Assembly (NCBI RefSeq): GCF_009765445.1 | Contig: NZ_WHOY01000031.1 | Span: 1,664,340 to 1,728,339 of the forward strand | DNA from: Pantoea sp. BAV 3049 | Lineage (GTDB): Bacteria > Pseudomonadota > Gammaproteobacteria > Enterobacterales > Enterobacteriaceae | Direction of reading: 5' to 3' | Length of the DNA: 64,000 bases | Shown here: piece after piece, positions 52,257 through 62,776 of the stretch | Layout: each line of letters starts with the position of its first letter | Numbering within the stretch: position 1 is the first letter of the stretch | Notes under the pieces: generated by a model | What the model saw: only the letters and a program-made list of their open reading frames with translations | Told to the model about the DNA's origin: nothing | The model's database searches: none | Translations under genes and position numbers: made by a program

Positions 52257-53075
52257 ATGGCAGACATTCATCATCTATGGGTGGCAGCAATACTGGGCAT
52301 TGTTGAAGGATTAACAGAGTTTCTGCCTGTCTCCTCCACCGGACACATGATTATTGTCGGTCATCTGTTGGGGTTTGAAGGGGACAAGGCAGACACCTTT
52401 GAGGTCGTCATTCAGCTTGGTTCCATCCTGGCCGTCGTAGTGATGTTCTGGCGTCGTTTGTTTGGGCTGATTGGCATTCACTTCGGTAAAGTCCCACACG
52501 AGGGAACGGGGAAAGGACATCTGACGCTGATTCATATCCTGCTGGGTATGGTTCCTGCAGTGGTTATCGGTCTGATCTTCCACGATAAGATTAAATCGCT
52601 GTTTAACCCGGTCAACGTGATGTACGCGCTGGTTGTGGGCGGTGTACTGCTGCTGGCGGCGGAATTCCTGAAGCCGAAGAAGCCCAGGGCCGAGGGCATT
52701 GATGATATGACTTATCGTCAGGCTTTCGTGATTGGCTGCTTCCAGTGTCTGGCGCTGTGGCCGGGCTTCTCCCGTTCAGGTGCCACCATTTCTGGCGGTA
52801 TGCTGATGGGGGTGAGTCGCTATGCGGCTGCCGAATTCTCTTTTGTTCTGGCTGTACCCATGATGCTGGGCGCGACCGTGCTGGATTTGTACAAGAGCAT
52901 GGGCTTCCTGACCCTGACGGACTTCCCGATGTTTGCCGTGGGGTTTGTCACCGCATTTATCGTGGCGCTGATCGCCATTAAAGTGTTCCTGAAGCTGATT
53001 CAGAGCATTTCGTTTGTGCCGTTTGCCATCTATCGCTTTATCGTGGCAATTGCGGTCTATATCGTCTTTGTTTAG
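52257..53075 (+). CDS. uppP: undecaprenyl-diphosphate phosphatase
   Basis: The 272-residue membrane protein (BacA) has the two catalytic blocks: [19 protein letters not shown] near the N-terminus, with Glu and His, and [19 protein letters not shown] with the PGxSRSG motif. It recycles the lipid carrier for peptidoglycan. ATG 52257 follows AGGGGA; a TTG one codon earlier is not needed. Confidence 0.95.
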   Translation: MADIHHLWVAAILGIVEGLTEFLPVSSTGHMIIVGHLLGFEGDKADTFEVVIQLGSILAVVVMFWRRLFGLIGIHFGKVPHEGTGKGHLTLIHILLGMVPAVVIGLIFHDKIKSLFNPVNVMYALVVGGVLLLAAEFLKPKKPRAEGIDDMTYRQAFVIGCFQCLALWPGFSRSGATISGGMLMGVSRYAAAEFSFVLAVPMMLGATVLDLYKSMGFLTLTDFPMFAVGFVTAFIVALIAIKVFLKLIQSISFVPFAIYRFIVAIAVYIVFV

Positions 53076-53086
53076 AGCCTGAACGA

Positions 53087-53118
53087 AGCCGGGCGCGCTG
53101 ACGCCCGGCTTGCTCTTT
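53087..53118. terminator. bidirectional terminator between uppP and cca
   Basis: AGCCGGGCG (53087-53095) and CGCCCGGCT (53102-53110) form a perfect 9-base stem with a 6-base loop, followed by TGCTCTTT, between the convergent genes. Confidence 0.8.
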
Positions 53119-54349
53119 ACGCTAACTCGTTGTCTTCCTTCCACTGATTCAGCGCGGCGATTCGCCTTCTGGTTAACTCTTCACGCACTTCCGCGCCCTT
53201 GAGACCGGCGGCAACCACCTCTTTCGTCGGCACATTCTGCGCCACCGCAAAAGCATCCTGCAGATATTTACCCTGTGGATAAGGGTTGTTCTCAAAACCG
53301 GTACGCCCACGCGCGTCTGCTTCGCTGGTCAGGGCGATTTGCTCCACCCGGTGCGGCTTGCGCCAGGCATCAACGCGGTCGAACAGGGCGATCAGCGTTT
53401 CAGGGCTCTGACGCCCGATGGTATGCACCAGATCGTGGAATTCTGTCACCAGCAGCGCTAAATCGCGCAGGGCGTTGGGGACGCGCAGCCGCTGACACAG
53501 GTTTTCGACCAGAGAGACGCCTGCCGGGCCATGACCATGATGGCTGGGCCATTTTTCCGGTGGCGTCAGCGCTTTGCCCACGTCATGGAAAAGAGTGGCA
53601 AAGCGGATAGCCACCTCATCACTGATTTGAGCGGCAATCGCCAGCGTCATCAGGGTGTGGACGCCGGTGTCGATTTCCGGATGCCACTTCGCCGGGGCCG
53701 GAACGCCGTAGAGGTTATCCAGTTCCGGGAACAGCACGGCCAGCGCACCACAATCCCGCAGGATCTGGAAGTAGGCCTGAGGACTTTGGGTTTCCAGCGC
53801 TTTTTCCGTCTCTTTCCACACTCTTTCCGGCGTCAGCGTATTCAGCTCTCCGCTTTCTGCCATCCGTCGCATTAATACCAGAGTCTCTTCCGCTACGGTG
53901 AAATCCAGGTGAGCGAAGCGCGCAGCAAATCGCGCCACACGCAGAACGCGAAGCGGATCTTCATTAAAAGCGGGAGAAACATGGCGCAGCAGACGCTGTT
54001 CAATATCGGCACGCCCGCCATAGGGGTCATGGTAGCTGCCGTCCCGATCCTGGGCTATCGCATTGATGGTCAGGTCGCGTCGCTGTAAATCCTGTTCCAG
54101 AGTGACGTCAGGTGCGGAATAGCACACAAAGCCGGTGTAGCCGCTGCCGCTTTTCCGCTCGGTGCGGGCCAGCGCATACTCTTCATGGGATTTGGGATGC
54201 AGAAACACAGGGAAGTCCCGGCCAACCTGTTCGTAGCCCTGGTTCAGCATCTCTTCGGGTGAGGCGCCGACCACTACCCAATCTTTGTCTTTGACCGGCA
54301 GATTTAGCAGTGCATCGCGTACCGCGCCACCGACAAGGTAAGTCTTCAC
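53117..54349 (-). CDS. cca: multifunctional CCA-adding tRNA nucleotidyltransferase
   Basis: The 410-residue protein has the class II nucleotidyltransferase head ([41 protein letters not shown]) and a C-terminal HD phosphohydrolase domain ([20 protein letters not shown]), as in E. coli Cca. It adds CCA to tRNA 3' ends and repairs them. The length agrees with the enterobacterial enzyme (412 residues). Confidence 0.96.
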   Translation of the reverse strand: MKTYLVGGAVRDALLNLPVKDKDWVVVGASPEEMLNQGYEQVGRDFPVFLHPKSHEEYALARTERKSGSGYTGFVCYSAPDVTLEQDLQRRDLTINAIAQDRDGSYHDPYGGRADIEQRLLRHVSPAFNEDPLRVLRVARFAARFAHLDFTVAEETLVLMRRMAESGELNTLTPERVWKETEKALETQSPQAYFQILRDCGALAVLFPELDNLYGVPAPAKWHPEIDTGVHTLMTLAIAAQISDEVAIRFATLFHDVGKALTPPEKWPSHHGHGPAGVSLVENLCQRLRVPNALRDLALLVTEFHDLVHTIGRQSPETLIALFDRVDAWRKPHRVEQIALTSEADARGRTGFENNPYPQGKYLQDAFAVAQNVPTKEVVAAGLKGAEVREELTRRRIAALNQWKEDNELA

Positions 54350-54431
54350 TAACTACACTCCAGGCTGATTCATTACATGCATCATACGTGAAGTGTAGAA
54401 CGCGGTCAGCACCGTTGCAGGTGGCAGAGGA

Positions 54432-55052
54432 TCAGTTCATCCAGCGGTCTTTCTTTTTACGGCTCGGGATCATATGCGGCAGCAGCAGGCCCAGCAGCAG
54501 GCCAACACCTGCCACGCCGCCACCGTACATAAACCACTGCATGATGATGGTTCGCTGCTTGTCATCCAGCTGAACGTTCGCGGCACTGACTTTCTTCTGT
54601 GCCACAATCAGCTCGTTTTTCAGCTTCTGATTCTCTTCTTTCAGGCCATTGATTGCGCCATCGCTGCCTGCCACTTTTTTCTGCATCTCAGCGGTACGCT
54701 GGTTCCAGCTGCCGTCGATATTGGCCAGCTTGTCGGTCAGATCTTTCACCTGCTGTTCCAGCTGTGGGACGCGGGTGCGCATGCTTGGCTGTTCGCTCAG
54801 CTGTGCCTGTGGGATCCAGGTGGTACGGCCATTGGCGTCGCGGATTTGAGCATAGTGCGTACTGTCGTCAGTTTGCAGTAACGCCACTTCCTCGCCGGCA
54901 TTCAGGGTGCCGACCAGGCGGTAACTGTCGCTTGGGCCGCTGCGTACCCAGGTGGAAAGTTCGTCGGAGATATAGCGTTTTTCTTCGGCATGAACGGATG
55001 CTGCTACGCTGAAAGTCAGTAAAGTAAGGCCAATAAGCTGAGTTTTTTTCAT
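54432..55052 (-). CDS. ygiM: SH3-domain membrane protein YgiM
   Basis: The 206-residue protein has a signal peptide (1-22, ending VHA), a bacterial SH3 domain (about 26-90, LSTWVRSGPSDSYRLVGTL), a coiled coil (about 92-165) and a C-terminal membrane helix (about 169-191, YGGGVAGVGLLLGLLLPHM) with a basic tail. It matches YgiM of E. coli. The function is uncertain; an envelope role is likely. It lies between cca and the divergent ygiF. Confidence 0.9.
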   Translation of the reverse strand: MKKTQLIGLTLLTFSVAASVHAEEKRYISDELSTWVRSGPSDSYRLVGTLNAGEEVALLQTDDSTHYAQIRDANGRTTWIPQAQLSEQPSMRTRVPQLEQQVKDLTDKLANIDGSWNQRTAEMQKKVAGSDGAINGLKEENQKLKNELIVAQKKVSAANVQLDDKQRTIIMQWFMYGGGVAGVGLLLGLLLPHMIPSRKKKDRWMN

Positions 55053-55262
55053 TCGATATCTTTTTTACGTGAGTCCTGGAAAAAAGTAATGGCACAGTCT
55101 GGAGCTGGCTCGCACAAAGCTAAATGAGAACTTTCCTGGTCTCAGGCTGGTGCGAAACACCACGCAAAGCGATAAGAAAGCCGAGACAGCCACGGCGATT
55201 CTGCATTACTCTTCACGCAATAACGTCATTTACCGTGCCGGTAACCAACTGATTAAGAAAAT

Positions 55263-56567
55263 ATGACCATCGAAATCGAAGTAAAGTTCATTGTGACGCC
55301 AGAAGGTGCCGAAAAACTGCCCGCCACGCTTGCAGCCTGGCCAAACCAGCATACTGCGCCGGTCGAGCTGACCAACATCTATTTTGAGACGGCTGGGGGC
55401 CAGTTGCGCAGCTGGGATATGGGCTTGCGTATTCGCGGCTATGGCGACAGTTATGAAATGACGTTGAAAGCAGCAGGGCAGACCGTTGGCGGCCTGCATC
55501 AGCGTCCTGAATACAATGTGCCTGTCGCGGAGCCGGTGCTGAATATCAGCAAGCTGCCTGCCGAAATCTGGCCGGAAGGGTGCGATCTGGCCGCTCTGCA
55601 GCAGCAGCTCAAACCGCTGTTCAGCACCCGTTTCGTGCGCGAGAAGTGGGTGGTTACTTACCTGAGCAGCGAGATTGAAGTTGCTTTTGATCGCGGCGAA
55701 GTCACTGCCGGTGAGCTGAGCGAAGCGCTGTGTGAGATTGAGCTGGAGCTGAAAAGTGGCAGCCGGGATGATCTGCTGGCTTTTGCCGCCGGGCTGACGA
55801 CGATGGGCGGACTGCGTCTGGGCAGCCTGAGCAAGGCCGCACGCGGTTATGCGCTGGCTAAGGGCAATCCACCGTGTGACCTGCGGCCGGTGCCGGTGAT
55901 GAAAGTGAAGCCGAAAGCCACAGTGGAAGAGGGAATGCGTGCTGCCTTTATGCTGGCACTGAGTCAGTGGCAGTATCACGAAGAGCTGTGGCTACGTGGT
56001 AATAAGGGCGCGCTGCATGAAATCCATGAGGCGCTGGAAACGCTGCGTCAGGCGTTCTCTCTGTTTGGTGCGCTGGTTCCGCGCAAGGCCAGCAGTGAGC
56101 TTCGCCAGTCTCTGACCCAACTCGAAGAGGCTCTGCTGGAAGATAAACTGAAAGCGGAAACGCTGTGCTTCAGTACCATCAGCTTGCAGACCCAATTAGC
56201 ACTCACTAACTGGATTGCCACCGAGCGCTGGCGCGGGTTTGTCGATGCCAAAGCGGATGCCAAGCTGCAGGGATCTTTTAAACGTTTCTGCGACGTGATG
56301 CTGGGCCGGATCTCTGCCGACCTGAAAGAGACTTTCGGGCTGGTGCGGCAGATTAACGAGTATCAGGACAAACTGACCCGGCTGCATCGTCAGCTGTTAG
56401 CGGCACGCCTGTTGGCAGGGACTTATGATACTGCTGCCGTTGCCTCATGGCTGGGAGAGTGGTATCAGCTGGCCCATGCCATCGAGACCAGACAGGAAGC
56501 CTGGCTGGCGACTTATTGCCGTCAGGCACTGAAGCATCCGGCCTTCTGGAAAAACGGTAGCGTCTGA
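55263..56567 (+). CDS. ygiF: inorganic triphosphatase with CYTH and CHAD domains
   Basis: The 434-residue protein begins with the CYTH signature (TIEIEVKFIV, ExExK) and a triphosphate tunnel domain to about 200 (LRIRGYGDSYEMTLKA, CEIELELKSG). A helical CHAD domain follows (about 220-430, with His and Arg/Lys for polyphosphate binding). It matches E. coli YgiF and lies just upstream of glnE in the usual order. Confidence 0.94.
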   Translation: MTIEIEVKFIVTPEGAEKLPATLAAWPNQHTAPVELTNIYFETAGGQLRSWDMGLRIRGYGDSYEMTLKAAGQTVGGLHQRPEYNVPVAEPVLNISKLPAEIWPEGCDLAALQQQLKPLFSTRFVREKWVVTYLSSEIEVAFDRGEVTAGELSEALCEIELELKSGSRDDLLAFAAGLTTMGGLRLGSLSKAARGYALAKGNPPCDLRPVPVMKVKPKATVEEGMRAAFMLALSQWQYHEELWLRGNKGALHEIHEALETLRQAFSLFGALVPRKASSELRQSLTQLEEALLEDKLKAETLCFSTISLQTQLALTNWIATERWRGFVDAKADAKLQGSFKRFCDVMLGRISADLKETFGLVRQINEYQDKLTRLHRQLLAARLLAGTYDTAAVASWLGEWYQLAHAIETRQEAWLATYCRQALKHPAFWKNGSV

Positions 56568-56618
56568 ATGGGATCTGCAGCCCGCAGCTGACTGAAATAA
56601 TGCCTACAGGGAGTCTCT

Positions 56619-59465
56619 ATGTTGCCATCACCCTCATCGTCGCTGCCCTCGCTGCTGGCGGAGCAGGTTACGCGCCTGGCCCCGGAGTGGCAAGAGCTTA
56701 ACGCCACTGAACAGGCCGTGCTGGCCTTCAGTGACTTTATCGGTGAGAACCTGGCGCGCCAGCCTGAATGGCTCGGCCAGCTGCAGGACAAGCCGCCGGA
56801 GCCGGGAGAGTGGCAACAGTATGCGGACTGGCTGCAGAAGCGGCTTACCGCCGTTAGCGATGAAAACAGCCTGATGCGCGAGCTGCGCCTGTTCCGCCGC
56901 CATATGCTGACCCGCATCGCGTGGATGCAGACGCTGGCAACCAGCAATACGCAAGAGTCCCTGCAGCAGCTCAGCATGCTGGCAGAAACGTTGATTGTCG
57001 CCGCAAGAGACTGGTTGTGGCAGGCGTGCTGTCGCGAGTTTGGTACGCCGGTGAATGCTCAGGGTGAAGCACAACCCTTGCTGATCCTCGGGATGGGTAA
57101 GCTGGGCGGCGGTGAGCTGAACTTCTCTTCTGACATCGATCTGATTTTCACCTGGCCGGAGAACGGCAGCACCACAGGTGGCCGCCGTGAGCTGGATAAC
57201 GCCCAGTTCTTCACCCGTCTGGGACAGCGGCTGATCAAAGTGCTCGATCAGCCGACGGTGGAGGGGTTTGTTTATCGCGTGGATATGCGCCTGCGTCCCT
57301 TTGGCGACAGCGGGCCGCTGGTGCTGAGCTTCGCCGCGCTGGAAGATTATTACCAGGAGCAGGGACGTGACTGGGAGCGCTATGCGATGGTCAAAGCGCG
57401 GCTGATGGGCGGGACAGAAGACCGCTGGAGTCAGGAGCTGCAGCAGATGTTGCGGCCGTTTATCTACCGCCGCTATATCGATTTCAGCGTGATCCAGTCG
57501 CTGCGTAACATGAAAAGCATGATTGCGCGTGAAGTCCGACGGCGTGGCCTGACTGACAATATCAAGCTCGGCGCGGGCGGGATCCGTGAAACAGAATTTA
57601 TTGTGCAGGTCTTCCAGCTGATCCGTGGCGGGCGTGAGCGGGCGTTACAGCTGCGCTCCCTGCTGCCGACGCTGCAGGCAATTGGTGAACTCAGTCTGCT
57701 GCCTGCTGAACAGGTGGGCCAGCTGGAAGGAGCCTATCTGTTCCTGCGGCGTCTGGAAAATCTGCTGCAAAGCATTAACGATGAACAGACCCAGACGTTG
57801 CCTGCAGACGATCTGAACCGCGAGCGACTGGCCTGGGCAATGGGCACCTCGTCATGGTCTGAACTGCACCAGCAACTTGAGCAGCATATGGCCGCTGTCC
57901 GCGCCATCTTTGATGAGCTGATTGGCGACGACACGCCAGAAACAGGTGAAAACAAAGAGTCCGACGAGTACGGCGTGCTGTGGCAGGATCGGTTGGAGGA
58001 AGCTGAACTCGCTCCGCTGGTGCCGCACCTGAGCACAGAATCCTGTCAGCGCCTGCTTCAGGCGATCACCGCTTTCCATCAGGACGTGGATAAACGCACC
58101 ATTGGCCCCCGGGGCCGTCAGGCGTTGGACCAGCTGATGCCGCGCCTGCTGTCTGAAGTCTGTCCACGTGAGGATGCTGACATCACGCTTAACCGCCTGA
58201 CGCCGCTGCTGCTGGGCATTGTCACCCGTACCACCTATCTGGAGCTGCTGACCGAATACCACGGCGCACTGAAGCACCTGATCCGCCTCTGTTCCGCTTC
58301 GCCGATGGTCGCCAGCCAGCTGGCCCGCTACCCGCTGCTGCTGGACGAGCTGCTCGATCCTGCCACGTTGTACCAGCCTACCGCCACTGATGCCTATCGC
58401 GACGAACTGCGTCAGTACCTGCTGCGCATCCCGGAAGAAGATGAAGAGCAGCAGCTGGAAGCCTTGCGCCAGTTTAAGCAGGCTCAGCATCTGCGTATTG
58501 CCGCCGCTGATATTGCGGAAACGCTGCCGGTGATGAAAGTGAGCGATCACCTTACCTGGCTGGCGGAGGCGATGATTGAGCAGGTGGTGCAGCAGGCATG
58601 GCAGATGATGGTGCAGCGTTATGGCCGACCATCACATCTGAAAAACGATCGGGAGCGCGGCTTCGCGGTGATTGGCTACGGCAAGCTGGGTGGCTGGGAG
58701 CTGGGCTACAGTTCAGACCTGGATCTGGTGTTCCTGCACGACTGCCCGGAAGAAGCAATCACCGAAGGCGAACGCAGTATTGATGGCCGTCAGTTCTACC
58801 TGCGGCTGGCTCAGCGGGTGATGCACCTGTTCAGCACCCGCACCTCATCCGGCATTCTGTACGAGGTGGATGCTCGCCTGCGGCCATCCGGCGCGGCCGG
58901 GATGCTGGTGAGCACCTTTGAAGCCTTCGATGACTATCAGCGCAATGAGGCCTGGACCTGGGAGCATCAGGCACTGGTGCGGGCGCGGATTGTCTTTGGC
59001 GAAGCGGCGTTGAGCCAGCGGTTTGATGAAATTCGCCGTGGCATTCTGTGTCTGCCGCGTGAGCCGGATAAGCTGAAAACAGAGGTTCGTGAGATGCGTG
59101 AGAAAATGCGCGCACATCTTGGCAGCAAGCAGAAAGACCGCTGGGATATTAAAGCGGATCAGGGCGGTATCACGGATATTGAATTCATCACGCAATATCT
59201 GGTCTTACGCTACGCGGCTGATGAACCCAAACTGACACGCTGGTCTGATAACGTGCGTATTCTTGAGCTGATGGCACGGAATGACCGGATTGAAGAAGCG
59301 GAAGCGCAGGCGCTGACTCAGGCTTACGTTACCCTGCGCGATGAGCTGCATCATCTCGCGTTGCAGAAACTGGCCGGGCAGGTCCCGCCTGATGCGTTTA
59401 GCCGTGAAAAAGCGGTGGTGAACGGCAGCTGGCAGCGCTGGTTGGGTAATACAGAGCGGTCGTGA
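56619..59465 (+). CDS. glnE: glutamine synthetase adenylyltransferase/adenylyl-removing enzyme
   Basis: The 948-residue protein has two nucleotidyltransferase halves, each with a GSxxxxD-type active site: [21 protein letters not shown] in the N-terminal adenylyl-removing half and [22 protein letters not shown] in the C-terminal adenylating half. Helical linkers lie between them. It controls glutamine synthetase activity in response to PII and glutamine. The length fits E. coli GlnE (946). Confidence 0.96.
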   Translation: MLPSPSSSLPSLLAEQVTRLAPEWQELNATEQAVLAFSDFIGENLARQPEWLGQLQDKPPEPGEWQQYADWLQKRLTAVSDENSLMRELRLFRRHMLTRIAWMQTLATSNTQESLQQLSMLAETLIVAARDWLWQACCREFGTPVNAQGEAQPLLILGMGKLGGGELNFSSDIDLIFTWPENGSTTGGRRELDNAQFFTRLGQRLIKVLDQPTVEGFVYRVDMRLRPFGDSGPLVLSFAALEDYYQEQGRDWERYAMVKARLMGGTEDRWSQELQQMLRPFIYRRYIDFSVIQSLRNMKSMIAREVRRRGLTDNIKLGAGGIRETEFIVQVFQLIRGGRERALQLRSLLPTLQAIGELSLLPAEQVGQLEGAYLFLRRLENLLQSINDEQTQTLPADDLNRERLAWAMGTSSWSELHQQLEQHMAAVRAIFDELIGDDTPETGENKESDEYGVLWQDRLEEAELAPLVPHLSTESCQRLLQAITAFHQDVDKRTIGPRGRQALDQLMPRLLSEVCPREDADITLNRLTPLLLGIVTRTTYLELLTEYHGALKHLIRLCSASPMVASQLARYPLLLDELLDPATLYQPTATDAYRDELRQYLLRIPEEDEEQQLEALRQFKQAQHLRIAAADIAETLPVMKVSDHLTWLAEAMIEQVVQQAWQMMVQRYGRPSHLKNDRERGFAVIGYGKLGGWELGYSSDLDLVFLHDCPEEAITEGERSIDGRQFYLRLAQRVMHLFSTRTSSGILYEVDARLRPSGAAGMLVSTFEAFDDYQRNEAWTWEHQALVRARIVFGEAALSQRFDEIRRGILCLPREPDKLKTEVREMREKMRAHLGSKQKDRWDIKADQGGITDIEFITQYLVLRYAADEPKLTRWSDNVRILELMARNDRIEEAEAQALTQAYVTLRDELHHLALQKLAGQVPPDAFSREKAVVNGSWQRWLGNTERS

Positions 59466-59587
59466 TGCTCTGATTTTCACGTAGTGAGCGCGTCAGCGGG
59501 GATAAACCGAAGGGTAAATGTGCGTGCCAGCGAGCTTGTGCTATCATCGCGCGCACTATTTTTTGATACTGGCCAGGAGTCTCTGGA

Positions 59588-61015
59588 ATGAAAATTACGC
59601 TGCCCGATTTTAACCGTGCGGGTGTTCTCGTCGTTGGCGACGTGATGCTGGATCGCTACTGGTACGGCCCGACCAGCCGTATCTCTCCTGAGGCCCCGGT
59701 GCCGGTAGTCAAGGTCGATAACGTCGAAGAGCGCCCGGGCGGCGCGGCTAACGTGGCGATGAACATTGCCTCACTGGGCGCGGAGTCACGGCTGATCGGG
59801 CTGACCGGCATTGATGATGCGGCGCGGGCGCTGAACGAGACACTCAGAGGCGTCAACGTTCAGTGCGATTTCGTCCCGGTTGCCACTCATCCCACCATTA
59901 CCAAGCTGCGCGTACTGTCACGTAATCAGCAGCTGATCCGTCTGGATTTCGAAGAAGGTTTTGAAGGAGTGGACGTTGAGCCACTTCACCAGCGCATCCG
60001 CCAGTCGCTATCGCAGACTGGTGCGCTGGTGTTGTCTGACTATGCCAAAGGCGCGCTGGCCAGTGTGGAGACTATTATCCACATTGCCCGCGAGGCAAAG
60101 GTGCCGGTGCTGGTCGATCCAAAAGGGACCGATTTTGAACGTTACCGTGGTGCGACCATCCTGACTCCGAACTTCTCTGAATTCGAAGCTGTGGTAGGCT
60201 TTTGCAAAGACGAAGCGGAAATTGTGGCGCGCGGTATGGCGCTGATTGAGCAGTTTGAGCTGTCGGCGCTGTTGGTCACCCGTTCAGAAAACGGCATGAC
60301 GCTGCTGCAGCCGGGCAAAGCGCCTTTCCACCTGCCAACGCAGGCGCAGGAAGTTTACGATGTTACCGGTGCAGGCGATACGGTCATTGGCGTACTGGCA
60401 GCTGCGCTGGCGGCGGGTAATACGCTGGAAGAGTGCTGTTTTCTCGCCAATGCTGCCGCTGGTGTGGTGGTGGGCAAGCTTGGGACCTCTACGGTTTCTC
60501 CGGTGGAGCTGGAAAATGCCATTCGTGCACGTCCGGAATCTGGTTTTGGCGTGATGAGCGAAGAGCAGCTGAAGGAAGCAGTAGCGATCGCCCGCCGTCG
60601 TGGTGAGAAAGTGGTGATGACCAACGGCTGCTTCGATATCCTTCATGCAGGGCACGTCTCCTATCTGGCGAACGCCCGTAAACTCGGTGACCGGCTGATC
60701 GTGGCGGTCAACAGCGATGCTTCCACTAAGCGTCTGAAGGGCGAAAGCCGTCCGGTCAATCCACTGGTCAACAGAATGATCGTGCTGGGTGCACTGGAAG
60801 CGGTGGACTGGGTGGTGTCGTTTGAAGAGGACACGCCACAGCGGGTGATCGCTGATATCCTGCCTGACCTGTTGGTCAAAGGTGGCGACTATAAACCGGA
60901 AGACATCGCCGGTAGCAAAGAAGTCTGGGCTAATGGTGGGGAAGTGCGGGTGCTGAATTTTGAAGATGGCATCTCTACCAGCAACATCATTAAAGCGATT
61001 CAGTCGAAAGCCTGA
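59588..61015 (+). CDS. hldE: bifunctional heptose kinase/adenylyltransferase HldE
   Basis: The 475-residue protein joins a ribokinase-like kinase (residues 1 to about 318: [44 protein letters not shown]) and a nucleotidyltransferase (from about 340: [16 protein letters not shown] with HxGH). It makes ADP-heptose for the LPS inner core. It is a single gene 122 bases after glnE, ended by a strong hairpin. Confidence 0.97.
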   Translation: MKITLPDFNRAGVLVVGDVMLDRYWYGPTSRISPEAPVPVVKVDNVEERPGGAANVAMNIASLGAESRLIGLTGIDDAARALNETLRGVNVQCDFVPVATHPTITKLRVLSRNQQLIRLDFEEGFEGVDVEPLHQRIRQSLSQTGALVLSDYAKGALASVETIIHIAREAKVPVLVDPKGTDFERYRGATILTPNFSEFEAVVGFCKDEAEIVARGMALIEQFELSALLVTRSENGMTLLQPGKAPFHLPTQAQEVYDVTGAGDTVIGVLAAALAAGNTLEECCFLANAAAGVVVGKLGTSTVSPVELENAIRARPESGFGVMSEEQLKEAVAIARRRGEKVVMTNGCFDILHAGHVSYLANARKLGDRLIVAVNSDASTKRLKGESRPVNPLVNRMIVLGALEAVDWVVSFEEDTPQRVIADILPDLLVKGGDYKPEDIAGSKEVWANGGEVRVLNFEDGISTSNIIKAIQSKA

Positions 61016-61037
61016 CGGCACAGGCGATAAAAGAGAG

Positions 61038-61069
61038 GGGGGCGATCCGATATCGCCCCCTTGTTATTT
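61038..61069. terminator. bidirectional terminator between hldE and ubiK
   Basis: GGGGGCGAT (61038-61046) and ATCGCCCCC (61052-61060) form a 9-base perfect stem with a 5-base loop, followed by TTGTTATTT, between the convergent genes. Confidence 0.85.
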
Positions 61070-61084
61070 ATGCCGCACTGAGCG

Positions 61085-61372
61085 TTACTGCAAGTCTTCG
61101 GTCCTGACCGCTTCTGCCGGAGCGGTAGCCACGCCACGGCTTTCCAGTTCGGCAATGCGCTGTTCCAGTGCGGCCAGTTTTTCGCGGGTGCGCAACAGCA
61201 CCTGAGTCTGCACGTCAAACTCTTCGCGGTTTACCAGGTCCAGCCGGGTCAGCTGTGACTGCAGAGTCTGACGGATTTTCTTTTCAACATCGTCGCCAAA
61301 CTCGCGGATCCCTTTCGGCATAGACTCATGGACCTGGCGGGCAAGCTGTTCAATTTTTTTGGGGTCAATCAT
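61085..61372 (-). CDS. ubiK: ubiquinone biosynthesis accessory factor UbiK
   Basis: The 95-residue protein (YqiC/BMFP family) starts [21 protein letters not shown] and has a C-terminal coiled coil ([20 protein letters not shown]). It assists the aerobic Ubi complex. Start 61372 follows AGGAAG; the frame opens at 61417. Confidence 0.92.
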   Translation of the reverse strand: MIDPKKIEQLARQVHESMPKGIREFGDDVEKKIRQTLQSQLTRLDLVNREEFDVQTQVLLRTREKLAALEQRIAELESRGVATAPAEAVRTEDLQ

Positions 61373-61525
61373 GGCGGCTTCCTGGTAGCGGCAAAGTTTC
61401 TGTAAGTGTAATGCCATAACCTCAAAGGATAAACCCGAAAACGCTAAAGCAGCAAAATGGGGAACTATTTGCGCATTTTGTTCGTTGCCTCACCATTTTT
61501 TCGGCGCTATAGTAATCAGGCTTAT

Positions 61526-61670
61526 TCTCAGGGCGGGGCGAAATTCCCCACCGGCGGTAAATCAGCTACGGCTGAAAGCCCGCGAGCGCTTCAGACCTCC
61601 CGGTTTGAAGGTCAGCAGATCCGGTGTAATTCCGGGGCCGACGGTTAGAGTCCGGATGGGAGAGGGTAAC
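61526..61670 (+). ncRNA. FMN riboswitch (RFN element)
   Basis: The conserved RFN blocks are present in order: CAGGGCGGGGCGAAATTCC, CCACCGGCGGTAA, AGCCCGCGAGCG, GATCCGGTGTAATTCCGG, GCCGACGG and GTCCGGATGGGAGAG. It lies about 110 bases before ribB, as in other enterobacteria, and represses it when FMN is abundant. Confidence 0.95.
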
Positions 61671-61782
61671 GTATCTTGTCGGGCTTTTTGCCTGCCTCGC
61701 CGTTATTTTTTTGTCACTGCATGACACTCCTAAGCACGCCCTGATTCTGGTAACCCATACATTAATTAAAGGTTTATTTACC

Positions 61783-62439
61783 ATGAATCAGTCGCTTCTT
61801 TCTGAATTTGGCACGCCGGAACAGCGTGTGGAACGGGCTCTTGCTGCTTTGCGCGAGGGTCGTGGTGTAATGGTGCTGGACGATGAAGATCGTGAAAACG
61901 AAGGGGACATGATCTTCGCCGCAGAGACCATGACCGTTGAGCAGATGGCGCTGACCATCCGCCATGGTAGCGGCATCGTCTGCCTGTGCCTGACTGAGGA
62001 ACGTCGTCAGCAGCTTGAGCTGCCAATGATGGTCGACAACAATACCAGCTCTTATGGCACCGGCTTTACCGTAACTATCGAAGCGGCAGAAGGCGTGACC
62101 ACTGGTGTGTCAGCGAAAGACCGTGTGACCACTATTCGTGCAGCTATTGCTGATAATGCCAAACCAGCTGATTTAAATCGTCCTGGTCACGTGTTCCCAC
62201 TGCGTGCGCGTGATGGCGGCGTGCTGACCCGTGGCGGCCACACAGAAGCCACTATCGATCTGGTGACGCTGGCCGGTTTCAAACCTGCTGGTGTGCTGTG
62301 TGAACTGACCAACGATGATGGCTCAATGGCGCACGCGCCGGAAGCTATCGTATTTGCGAAGCAGCATAATATGCCGGTCGTCACTATTGAAGACCTGGTG
62401 GCTTATCGCCGCAGCCGCGAAACCCGTCAGGCCAGCTAA
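61783..62439 (+). CDS. ribB: 3,4-dihydroxy-2-butanone-4-phosphate synthase
   Basis: The 218-residue enzyme has the metal and substrate blocks [45 protein letters not shown] and [17 protein letters not shown]. It converts ribulose-5-phosphate to the four-carbon unit of riboflavin. ATG 61783 corresponds to the E. coli start; the frame opens at 61711. It is controlled by the FMN riboswitch upstream. Confidence 0.97.
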   Translation: MNQSLLSEFGTPEQRVERALAALREGRGVMVLDDEDRENEGDMIFAAETMTVEQMALTIRHGSGIVCLCLTEERRQQLELPMMVDNNTSSYGTGFTVTIEAAEGVTTGVSAKDRVTTIRAAIADNAKPADLNRPGHVFPLRARDGGVLTRGGHTEATIDLVTLAGFKPAGVLCELTNDDGSMAHAPEAIVFAKQHNMPVVTIEDLVAYRRSRETRQAS

Positions 62440-62456
62440 ATCATCGTGTTAACCAA

Positions 62457-62484
62457 CTGAAACCGGAAGTTTCCCCGGTTTCAG
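62457..62484 (+). terminator. hairpin after ribB
   Basis: CTGAAACCGG (62457-62466) and CCGGTTTCAG (62475-62484) form a perfect 10-base stem with an 8-base loop, 17 bases past the ribB stop. No T-tract follows. Confidence 0.55.
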
Positions 62485-62556
62485 TGTGATTCACGGCCAG
62501 CCCCGACACTGCTTATTCACTCATTATGATGCTGAGTGAAGGTGACGCTCTCCCTG

Positions 62557-62760
62557 CTATACCCATCATACTTCAGTCGCCTGGAGGCGTCTGGCGTGGG
62601 TGCCGGTGCGTTGGCTGTGTTCATTCACCCAAATCACTTACCGTCGTCTGCTCATCGGGATTTATGCGCCTCGTCCCTGAGGCTCACCCTGCGGGCCAGT
62701 GCGGGCGCTGTTCAAAAACGATGACGTTTTTGTCCTGCAACTTGAATTAATCAGGCTATA
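62557..62760. repeat. MITE-like palindromic intergenic repeat, internally altered
   Basis: The left end CTATACCCATCATACTTCA and the right end TGCAACTTGAATTAATCAGG followed by CTATA are imperfect inverted repeats. The inner sequence TGGCTGTGTTCATTCACCCA and AATCACTTACCG then GCTCATCGGGATT resembles a palindromic repeat I recall as scattered through Serratia/Yersinia/Erwinia genomes. The right part is altered and includes AAAAACGATGACGTTTTT. Short ORFs in it are not genes. Confidence 0.5.
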
Positions 62761-62776
62761 TATCGGGCCGGGAAGA

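Noticed and set aside
62526..62750. Short ORFs after ribB
   Set aside because: They lie within a palindromic intergenic repeat.
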